A program made the position numbers and the translations under genes. A model generated the notes under the pieces. The model saw only the letters and a program-made list of their open reading frames with translations. It was not told the DNA's origin and searched no databases. A stretch of DNA of 43,910 nt. It comes from Acidobacteriaceae bacterium. Lineage in GTDB: Bacteria; Acidobacteriota; Terriglobia; Terriglobales; Acidobacteriaceae. The DNA is taken from the NCBI GenBank assembly GCA_003162935.1, contig PLUW01000071.1, positions 300-44,209 on the forward strand, given 5' to 3'. This document shows, in pieces, positions 37,094 through 43,910 of the stretch (within the stretch, counting starts at the first letter, position 1; each line of letters opens with the position of its first letter).

Positions 37094-38692
37094 ATGGAGA
37101 AATACGGTTTACTAACTAAGGTATGCATCTTGTGTGTAATTGTTGCAGCAACGGCAATCCCCTCACCCGCGCAGACCTTCAGCAGTTTATTCACCTTCAA
37201 TTACGCCGAGGGTGCCAATCCGAACGGGGCGCTGGTGCAAGCTACTGACGGGAATCTCTACGGGACAACCTGGGCCGGCGGTCACGGTTATGGCGTTGTT
37301 TTTGTAATCGACTCGGGAACAGTTACTCCACTGCACAGTTTCGAATCCAGTGACGGCGCCTTCCCGAACGCAAGCCTGGTGCAGGCTTCCAACGGAAACT
37401 TTTATGGAACAACTTACGGTGGAGGGGCCAACGGCCAGGGCACAGTTTTCGAAATCACCTCAACAGGCGCGATTACTACGTTGTACAGCTTCAGTTCCTC
37501 CGACGGGGCCTACCCGTGGGCAGGGCTGGTGCAGGGCATGGACGGGAACTTCTACGGGACAACTTACAAAGGCGGGGCCAATGACTATGGGACGATTTTC
37601 AAGATCACGCCCACGGGCACGCTGACCACGCTGCACAGCTTCAGTTCCACCGATGGCAGCTTCCCGAATGGGAGCTTGTTGCAAGTCACGAACGGAAATT
37701 TCTACGGAACAACCGACAATGGCGGGACCTACAGCTATGGCACGGTCTTCGAGATCACGCCCACGGGCACACTAACCACGCTGCACAGCTTCGACTGGAC
37801 TGACGGTGCCACCCCGAACGTGGCCTTGGTAGCCAGCAGTGGGAACTTCTACGGAACAACTTGGGAAGGCGGAGCGGACGGCTATGGCACGGTTTTCCAA
37901 ATCACTCCCGCAGGCAAACTGACCACACTACAGAGCTTCAACTGGACTGACGGCGCCATGCCATACTCAGAGGGACTGGCACAAGGCACCGATGGGAACT
38001 TCTACGGGACAAATCAGGTATCCAGTAACTACGACTGTGGCACCATCTTTCAAGTCACCCCAGGGGGGGGGCTGACCACGATCCATAACTTCGACTACAC
38101 CGACGGCTGCGGTGCGGACTCAGGGCTGACGCAAGCCACCAACGGCGCTTTCTATGGGACGAGTTGGGCGGGTGGGACCGACGGCTATGGCACAGCTTTC
38201 AGTCTGTCGATGGGCCTCGCTCCGTTCGCGCAACCGCGTCCAAGCATGGGCGTGGTGGGCACCGCTGTGACGATCCTAGGAAACAATTTGACGGGCACTA
38301 CTCAGGTTAGCTTCAACGGCACAGCCGCGACCCACAAAGTCGTCTCGGCGACTGAGATTACGACCAAGGTTCCCTCCGGTGCGACCACCGGGGCCCTGAC
38401 AGTGACCACGCCCAGCGGAACGCTCAGCAGCGGGACATTTTTTGTGACGCCACAGTTTAAGAGTTTTATACCGGGCATAGGCCGAGTGGGGACGCAGGTG
38501 CAGATCACCGGGGCCAGCCTCACACAGACCACTGCGGTGAGCTTTAACGGTGTGGCCGCGTCTGAGTTCACTGTCGACTCCGACAAGAAGGTAACCGTGA
38601 CCGTTCCCACCGACGCAACCACGGGAACAATCTCGATCACCACTGCGGGGGGGACAGCCACGAGTGTAAAGAGCTTTACGGTGAAAGACTGA
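37094..38692 (+). CDS. Secreted GloVer-repeat protein with two IPT/TIG domains
   Basis: A 532-aa exported protein with a signal peptide at about 1-27 (KVCILCVIVAATAIPSPAQ). Seven tandem repeats of about 41 residues follow (about 46-370). Each carries NGNFYGTT-like, GYGTVFEITPTG-like and LTTLHSFSSTDGA-like stretches, the GloVer repeat seen in secreted Acidobacteriota proteins. Two IPT/TIG Ig-like domains close the protein (PSMGVVGTAVTILGNNLTGT and PGIGRVGTQVQITGASLTQT). There is no sorting signal after the last IPT domain, so this copy is probably released or held by other means. It is 89 bp upstream of a GH18 gene in the same direction. Role unknown, likely surface binding. Confidence 0.88.
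   Translation: MEKYGLLTKVCILCVIVAATAIPSPAQTFSSLFTFNYAEGANPNGALVQATDGNLYGTTWAGGHGYGVVFVIDSGTVTPLHSFESSDGAFPNASLVQASNGNFYGTTYGGGANGQGTVFEITSTGAITTLYSFSSSDGAYPWAGLVQGMDGNFYGTTYKGGANDYGTIFKITPTGTLTTLHSFSSTDGSFPNGSLLQVTNGNFYGTTDNGGTYSYGTVFEITPTGTLTTLHSFDWTDGATPNVALVASSGNFYGTTWEGGADGYGTVFQITPAGKLTTLQSFNWTDGAMPYSEGLAQGTDGNFYGTNQVSSNYDCGTIFQVTPGGGLTTIHNFDYTDGCGADSGLTQATNGAFYGTSWAGGTDGYGTAFSLSMGLAPFAQPRPSMGVVGTAVTILGNNLTGTTQVSFNGTAATHKVVSATEITTKVPSGATTGALTVTTPSGTLSSGTFFVTPQFKSFIPGIGRVGTQVQITGASLTQTTAVSFNGVAASEFTVDSDKKVTVTVPTDATTGTISITTAGGTATSVKSFTVKD
37231..38200 (+). repeat. Tandem DNA repeats of about 123 bp encoding GloVer units
   Basis: Seven units, marked by AACTTCTACGGGACAA-like sequence at about 120-126 bp spacing. 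Units differ by many silent changes, so they are old, but some neighbouring stretches are nearly identical (CACGCCCACGGGCAC near 37608 and 37757). Confidence 0.75.
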
Positions 38693-38781
38693 CGCTGCGC
38701 GTACCAGGGACGGATGCGTTTTTTCAGCGACTCGAAATATCCCAAGAGAATGTGACTGCGGGAACAGATGAAAGGACTTAT

Positions 38782-39963
38782 ATGAAAGTTCAGTTTGATT
38801 ATTTGAAGACCTACATCCGGCTGGCGATGGTGCTGGTGATCGGTTTCAGCACCCTATGCGCGAGCGGGCAGGACCAGGAGTTGTCAAGAGCGGCGATCCC
38901 AAAGCCGGCCAAGCGGCTCATTGGCGATTACAGCTATTCGAGTCGGACTCAGACACCGCCCTACAGCTCGGAGCAAATCCCTTACGCCAAATTGACGCAC
39001 ATTATTCACTTCTGCCTCGGCTTTTATTCCGACGGCTCGCTCTATATTGCCGGTGGCCCCAATGGCCTTCTCGAACCCAATCTTATCCGCCAGGCACATA
39101 AAAACGGCGTCAAAGTACAGATCGGCGTCTGCGGCCCCTTTAATGACTTTGATGACAATCCCAATGGGATGGCCACACTCATTGGCAACGTAGAGGCGTT
39201 TGTCAACGAGCACGGATACGATGGCGTGGACATCGATTGGGAATATCCCACAATGGCGGAGACCAATAACTTCTACAGTCTGATGGCGGATTTGCGGGCG
39301 GCGCTTCCTTCTCCGACCTACTTGATTTCCGCGGATGTCCCGCCTTGGGGAAACGGCGGCAACGGGTATGCCATCCCCCAAGTGGACCAGTTCGTCGATT
39401 TCTTCAACATTATGATGTACGAGTGCGCTACGTCCGGGGAGTCGGATGGGCAGCTGAATGCAGAAATCTTTTGGGATCCGACCAATCCCGACCCATGGGA
39501 GTGCCAGCCGGGAGGCGCCGCCAACGAGGCAGTCAACATATTCCTCCAGGAAGGGGTCGCGCCCTCACAGCTCAACATGGGCACCCCTTTCTACGGTTAT
39601 CTCTATTCAGATGTGTCGGAATTATTTGGAGAATGCCCGCCCGCAGACCAGACGAAAGACGGAGCCTGCAAGGGCATTTCGGCTCACAACTACGGAACCT
39701 TTTTCAAACAGCGAATCAATCAAAAGGGCTGGCATACCTATTACGACCCGATTGCGCTGGTGCCGTATATGCTGCGCGTGGACGGCACGCCGGGGTTCAT
39801 CACGTACGACGACGAGGTTTCGACTTACACCCGCGTGTGGTACTCCGACTGGCAGTGGAATCTGGGCGGAGTGTTCATGTGGTCGATTGATGCTGACTAC
39901 GACGGCCAAACGCAGGATCTGCTCGATCAGGCGTACTTGGCCAGTCTGCCCCCGGTCAACTGA
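38782..39963 (+). CDS. Secreted glycoside hydrolase family 18 (chitinase-like)
   Basis: A 393-aa TIM-barrel enzyme. The ATG at 38782 follows AAAGGA; the upstream frame to 38752 adds only 10 residues without a site. Signal segment at about 12-30 (RLAMVLVIGFSTLCASG). The GH18 catalytic motif DGVDIDWEYP is intact (147-156), with E154 as the proton donor. Other barrel elements are KRLIGDYSYSS, LTHIIHFCLGFYSDGSL, KVQIGVCGPF and FDFFN-type VDFFNIMMYECAT. FMWSIDADYDGQT closes the barrel. Substrate-assisted cleavage of chitin or related N-acetylglucosamine glycans is expected. Co-directional with the GloVer protein and convergent with the GH127 gene. Confidence 0.93.
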   Translation: MKVQFDYLKTYIRLAMVLVIGFSTLCASGQDQELSRAAIPKPAKRLIGDYSYSSRTQTPPYSSEQIPYAKLTHIIHFCLGFYSDGSLYIAGGPNGLLEPNLIRQAHKNGVKVQIGVCGPFNDFDDNPNGMATLIGNVEAFVNEHGYDGVDIDWEYPTMAETNNFYSLMADLRAALPSPTYLISADVPPWGNGGNGYAIPQVDQFVDFFNIMMYECATSGESDGQLNAEIFWDPTNPDPWECQPGGAANEAVNIFLQEGVAPSQLNMGTPFYGYLYSDVSELFGECPPADQTKDGACKGISAHNYGTFFKQRINQKGWHTYYDPIALVPYMLRVDGTPGFITYDDEVSTYTRVWYSDWQWNLGGVFMWSIDADYDGQTQDLLDQAYLASLPPVN

Positions 39964-40024
39964 TACGCGGCCCGGGAAGGCAGGGTCAGCGACCATGAGT
40001 TCATCGATCTGTTGAATCACCCGC

Positions 40025-42097
40025 CTAACGGCGGATTTCGGGCGAACACACCGGAAAAATTGTTAGCCGCAAGTGAGTCGAACCGTAAGGGGCAAGCGAG
40101 GCGTGTTCGACGACCGCACTTACCTTGCTTGCTGCTATCTCCGGCAACGGAGGAGTGAACAGTTGTTTCGGATTGTCCGGGTTGCGCTGAAGTTCCCAGT
40201 CTTCGATCTTTCGCACCGGGACAACTAACTCGATGGAAGGGTATTCCCAGGGGTTGTCGGCTTCGGTTGGAGGCGTTGCGTTGTTCTTAAGTTTGACCTC
40301 TCGCGGCAAGAGCGCAGGAGCAACGGCAATTCCATAGTTCCAAGCGCTCTCTGGAGTTGCTTCCCAACTCGGAAAGTCCTCCGTCGTGTACTTTGGTTCC
40401 ACGCGCGGCGTCCATTTCTCCTTGATCGGCAGCGAATACACCAATGGGCCGCGCTCGATTCCGATTCCGCTCTGCGGCCAATGCGTGATGCCGATTCGCA
40501 TCGGAAGAGTCAAGATCACCGTGTCGCCTGGAGCGAACTTTCGATCCAGGATCAAAAAGCCGTTGGCGTGCCGAGAAGCCTGAGTGGCAGCGCCATTGAT
40601 GGCGACACTCGGTGCCTCGCACCACGCCGGTATGCGCAAGGATAGAGGAAACGTCACCGGCCGGTCGGCATCGATCTTGAAGTGAATTTGTTCCTCGAAC
40701 GGATACCGAGTGGTCTGCGTAATTGCGATTTGCTGTTTATCCGGTCCCACGGTGGTTGTTACTTTCGAAGGGCCGTAGAGAACCGCGGCGAGTCCGCCGT
40801 CGTTGGTCTTCATCCACATACGAATGACGTAGTTGGAGAAGATGCGATGCACGTTGCCGCCGCAACAGGCGCCCTCTTTTCCGGGGTTCGGCTGAAAGGC
40901 CATGAGGAAGCCGCCGTGTGCCATCACGTTGTGGTCAGAGTCCAGCTTCGCAAGAAACTGATTCGGACATGAAAAGTACTGCAGCGCCTTCCAGTCTTTG
41001 CGAATTGCGCCCATACCGGCATTGAAACACGCCCGCTCCACGCGATCTGCCCACACGGCTTGTCCGGTGGCCATGAGAATGTGGCCCCAAGACCAGGAAT
41101 GATCGGCGATGTCGCAGGTTTCGTGGGAGTCGAGCGAAGTTACAGTCCGGTAGTCTTCTGAAGTCGACGGGACACCGTCGATCAGCATGTGGTGGTCAAA
41201 GATGCGGCGCTGGGCGGCAAGCGCAAACTTCAGATACTCATCCTTCCCTGTATAGCAGTAGAGAATGGCGGGGAGTTTCGCCACCTCGATATGGGTGACA
41301 CCATGCGAGTTAATAGGAGTCGCCGCGTAGACGCGCAGTTCCGAGAGATCGCCATGTTCCGGATCGGCAGCGCCCTTCATGTACTCTTTCCAGGCAGTTT
41401 CGGCCATCTCAAGTAGACGGTGGTCGCCGCTGCGCTGGTAACACCACAAGATGGACTCGATGTTGATTACGTTCCGAGTGGGCGACCCATAGGAAGCTTT
41501 GTCGAGCAGATAGTGCTTCTGCATTTTGGCTACAATGTCTTCGCTCGTGATAGCACCTTGGGCTAGCCGGGCATCGGAGAGGGCCGACAAAGCGCGAAAG
41601 AACAGAGCGTGCGGCCAGCGATGAAAATCGCCGTTGGGATCCTGGAAGAATTTGGGCCCAAGATAGCCATCCTCGGAGGCGTGCGCCAGCGTGTAGTCAA
41701 TGCGGGTACGAACCAGTTCCATAAGGCGCTGGTCCCCGAGAACCACGGCCAAACGGGTGGCGCCGTCCACCCAATACGCCGTTTGTTCCCATGGCCACCA
41801 GGATTCGGCGGTTTCCTCGCCAGCCCAGTACGCCCGGTTGAATGGAGATGAAACCTCTGGCAACTTGGAAGCGAGTTGCGATGCTTCCCTCTCGAGGTGC
41901 GTGCGGAGCCAACCGGCAGGCCTCACGGCTCCAGGGGGCAAAGCATGCAGCGCAGCATACGAGCGGCCATCCGGGCTTGTTTCTGCTCCCTCGAGTGCAG
42001 AACTTATACCCATGAGCATTGCCGAACTCAAGGCTGCAAGGCGAAGGAATTCCCGGCGGTCCATTTCGCATTCCGTGCGGCACCGCTCGTTTTCCAT
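40025..42097 (-). CDS. Tat-exported GH127 glycoside hydrolase (beta-L-arabinofuranosidase-like)
   Basis: The ATG at 42097 follows AAAGGAG at good spacing; the upstream frame to 42235 lacks support. The 690-aa product has a twin-arginine leader (MDRREFLRLAALSSAMLMG, about 12-30). An (alpha/alpha)6-barrel of the DUF1680 type follows. The metal/catalytic signatures are present: SHETCDIADHSWSW (Glu-x-Cys) and EGACCGGNVHRIFSNYV (Cys-Cys), matching the Glu/Cys zinc site known in GH127. C-terminal beta domains follow with PLSLRIPAWCE and GIGIERGPLVYSLP. Action on terminal beta-L-arabinofuranose is the family precedent; other pentoses are possible. Confidence 0.92.
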   Translation of the reverse strand: MENERCRTECEMDRREFLRLAALSSAMLMGISSALEGAETSPDGRSYAALHALPPGAVRPAGWLRTHLEREASQLASKLPEVSSPFNRAYWAGEETAESWWPWEQTAYWVDGATRLAVVLGDQRLMELVRTRIDYTLAHASEDGYLGPKFFQDPNGDFHRWPHALFFRALSALSDARLAQGAITSEDIVAKMQKHYLLDKASYGSPTRNVINIESILWCYQRSGDHRLLEMAETAWKEYMKGAADPEHGDLSELRVYAATPINSHGVTHIEVAKLPAILYCYTGKDEYLKFALAAQRRIFDHHMLIDGVPSTSEDYRTVTSLDSHETCDIADHSWSWGHILMATGQAVWADRVERACFNAGMGAIRKDWKALQYFSCPNQFLAKLDSDHNVMAHGGFLMAFQPNPGKEGACCGGNVHRIFSNYVIRMWMKTNDGGLAAVLYGPSKVTTTVGPDKQQIAITQTTRYPFEEQIHFKIDADRPVTFPLSLRIPAWCEAPSVAINGAATQASRHANGFLILDRKFAPGDTVILTLPMRIGITHWPQSGIGIERGPLVYSLPIKEKWTPRVEPKYTTEDFPSWEATPESAWNYGIAVAPALLPREVKLKNNATPPTEADNPWEYPSIELVVPVRKIEDWELQRNPDNPKQLFTPPLPEIAASKVSAVVEHASLAPYGSTHLRLTIFPVCSPEIRR

Positions 42098-42793
42098 TTC
42101 GGCTCCTTTCTTGCTTTTGCCAGAACGATGATGGCTCGATGCCAGAGTCAAATCCTGCAGGTCTGCTCTAGAAGCTGAATCTTCTGGACCGGCAACCCTG
42201 TTTCGGGCAGTGGGGCCGCAAGCATAGAGCGTCAACTACGACTGCCTAATTTAATTAAAACGATTCAAACAAGCAAACTCTTTAATTTGTTAGAGCGGCC
42301 CGTCACACACACCTGTGGTTCGGATCGAAAGGTTCGGCTGTGCAGATTCCACCGGCTTCCGCCGTTTCTTCAAGCGGGGCGCTCTTTCCTAATGCATTGA
42401 CGATGCCAATTGCCGTTCTTCGCCAACTTCGCCGTTAGCAAAGGCAAAGCCTCAGAAGCTAACATCTTCTTGGTCTCCTTCGTTCGAAAAAGAGCACACG
42501 AGCGCCTCCGTGCGGGCTGCAATGGAGGAAACTCGTGGAACTGGTTCGCGCCTTTGCCGCCGCAAAATGTTTACAGATCCTGATCGCGAAGCTGGGCGAC
42601 GACCATTTTGGCGGTCATCTGCGCGCCTGCGCGCCAACGCAGGCCGGGGTCCACCAGCGATGGTGGAAACGCTCTAGCGCATCTCCGGCGCAGCTACGGC
42701 CAGCGGGGACCTATTTCGCAAAACCTCCGGCTATCGGCGGCGCTAACCGATACGCAGGTTATGTTAGAAAGGAAAGTTACGGGAGTCATTCCA
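42098..42793. other. Intergenic region between divergent GH127 and GH2 genes
   Basis: About 700 bp. An AT-rich block (42246-42292, with TTTAATTAAAACGATTC) stands out from the GC-rich surroundings and could hold promoters or a regulator site for GH127. The rest shows no recognisable gene; short frames at 42452-42637 and 42535-42981 have no family look. Confidence 0.4.
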
Positions 42794-43910
42794 ATGTTCC
42801 AGTTGAATCGTCGCGCTCTACTTCGTTCTGGCCTGCTCCTTTCTGCCGGCAACCTCTTCCTCAATCCTCGTTTTGCAGTCACCCAGGCTCTGCTCGGCGC
42901 CACAGCGCAGACGGAGAATGGAGGCCCGATCCATGCCATGTCGGCGAGCGATCTCGCTCCGCGGGAGCAACTCCTCCTTGACTTCAACTGGCGTTTCTTG
43001 CAGGGCCACGGTTGCGACCCCGCTCGCGATCTCGGCCTGGGTTCCACGCAGGGGGATTTTAATAAGACTGGCGGGTTTGAATTCGCTTTGGCAAAGTACA
43101 ACGACGCGAGTTGGCGGGCTTTGAACCTGCCTCACGATTGGGCGGTTGAACTGCCCTTCGTCCACGACAAGGCGCTGGAGGATCATGGCTTCAAGCCGCT
43201 GGGACGAAGCTATCCCGAGACCAGCGTGGGCTGGTACCGCCGCGTCTTCGACGTGCCCAAGAGCGACCAAGGCCGGCGCGTATTCCTCGATTTCGATGGC
43301 GTTTTTCGCAGCGCGCTGGTTTTTTGCAATGGCAATTTCATCGGCCGCAACGACAACGGCTACGTCCCGTTTCGCTTCGATCTGACCGATTTTCTTTTCT
43401 ATGGGGAGAAGAACTGCATTACGGTTCGCGTGGATGCGTCGTTGGGCGACGGCTGGTTCTACGAAGGCGCTGGCATCTATCGCCACGTTTGGCTCACCAA
43501 GACCTATCCTCTGCGCCTGGGCCAATGGGACACGGTTGTACGTACAGAAGTACAAGGAAATAACGCAACGTTGAAACTCAGCACCGTCGTCGAAAATGCC
43601 GGGAACGCCGCAGAAAGCTGTCGCGTGCGTTGGCAAATTCTGGATGCGGCAGGAAAAACAGTGTCCACTACCGAATCGCCGGTCGCGGAAGTTGCCGCGG
43701 ACGGAAAGCAAAGCTTCAGCGCGATCGCAAAGCTCGGACATCCGGCCCTGTGGTCACCGGAAGAGCCGAATCTCTATTGCGCCGTCGCTTCTGTCGACGC
43801 CGGCGGCAACACCCGCGACCGCGACCAGGCCGTCTTCGGCGTGCGCACGCTGGCTTTCGATGCGGACCGTGGCTTTTTCTTGAACGGTATAAGCACACCA
43901 ATCCAAGGCA
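42794..43910 (+). CDS. Glycoside hydrolase family 2 enzyme (beta-galactosidase-like), 5' part
   Basis: The frame opens at ATG 42794 with GGGAG 8 bp upstream and stays open to the window end (372 codons seen), so the gene is cut by the boundary rather than broken. A Tat-like leader (FQLNRRALLRSGLLLSAGNL) opens the protein. The GH2 sugar-binding jelly roll (about 58-215) includes LPHDWAVELPF, VGWYRRVFDVPKSDQGRRVF, LDFDGVFRSALVFCNGNFIG and GYVPFRFDLTDFL. VRVDASLGDGWFYEGAGIYR and HVWLTKTYPL follow. The Ig-like domain 2 runs from about 225 (HPALWSPEEPNLYCAVASVD). The catalytic barrel is beyond the window. It is divergent from GH127, which suggests one plant-glycan locus. Confidence 0.9.
   Translation, partial: MFQLNRRALLRSGLLLSAGNLFLNPRFAVTQALLGATAQTENGGPIHAMSASDLAPREQLLLDFNWRFLQGHGCDPARDLGLGSTQGDFNKTGGFEFALAKYNDASWRALNLPHDWAVELPFVHDKALEDHGFKPLGRSYPETSVGWYRRVFDVPKSDQGRRVFLDFDGVFRSALVFCNGNFIGRNDNGYVPFRFDLTDFLFYGEKNCITVRVDASLGDGWFYEGAGIYRHVWLTKTYPLRLGQWDTVVRTEVQGNNATLKLSTVVENAGNAAESCRVRWQILDAAGKTVSTTESPVAEVAADGKQSFSAIAKLGHPALWSPEEPNLYCAVASVDAGGNTRDRDQAVFGVRTLAFDADRGFFLNGISTPIQG

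Noticed and set aside
42535-42981. 148-aa frame upstream of the GH2 gene
   Set aside because: It overlaps the GH2 start in another frame, has no recognisable domain and no Shine-Dalgarno.
1-43910. CRISPR arrays, tRNA and rRNA genes
   Set aside because: No regularly spaced short repeats with unique spacers and no tRNA or rRNA signature were seen; the only regular tandem repeat is the coding GloVer array.

Overview
The window is GC-rich, with densely packed genes on both strands. The gene content fits a soil-type Acidobacteriota, though this is inferred from protein families and no rRNA or marker tree is available. Pointers are the GloVer-repeat secreted protein, the GH127/GH2/GH18 carbohydrate enzymes with Tat-type leaders, the SAM-riboswitch/threonine-synthase/MoaD cluster, and an amtB-glnB-glnD operon.

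Layout. 1-2492 is a complete IS1595-type transposon with perfect 22-bp terminal inverted repeats. All four of its genes are on the minus strand: a proteasome/HslV-like Ntn-hydrolase passenger, the DDE transposase, a membrane-anchored six-cysteine protein and a 48-aa basic protein. The last three are chained by ATGA stop/start overlaps. 2649-4168 holds a b-type cytochrome and a Tat-exported sulfite-oxidase-fold molybdoprotein. 4314-6342 is a promoter, a SAM (S-box) riboswitch, a threonine-synthase-like PLP enzyme and a MoaD/ThiS-like sulfur carrier. 6453-10574 is a TetR-controlled HlyD/ABC/ABC-2 efflux operon.

10669-21201 (minus strand) is a flagellar export and motor-switch cluster, read in transcription order as fliL, fliN, fliO, fliP, fliQ, fliR, flhB, flhA, fliA, fliM and a FliN/FliY-like gene. 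It is followed by an orphan MshEN (GspE N-terminal) protein. 21518-24027 carries divergent folP and dacB. 24205-28716 carries a large secreted protein of unknown function, an alpha-oxoamine synthase (kbl-like) and a PilZ-TonB fusion. 28870-33509 is the nitrogen-control operon amtB-glnB-glnD.

33510-37093 is gene-poor. It holds an Ig-like domain fragment, an intact Tat-type amidohydrolase, tandem hairpins and an internally deleted serine-recombinase pseudogene. 37094-43910 is a secretion and polysaccharide region: a GloVer/IPT repeat protein, a GH18 enzyme, a GH127 enzyme and a divergent GH2 enzyme cut by the window end.

The most unusual items are the Ntn-hydrolase cargo of the transposon and the riboswitch-controlled ThrC-like/MoaD pair. 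The latter could be a protein-thiocarboxylate route to homocysteine. Dispersed 36-nt repeats and GTCGTT-rich palindromes occur between genes, including inside the flagellar cluster.
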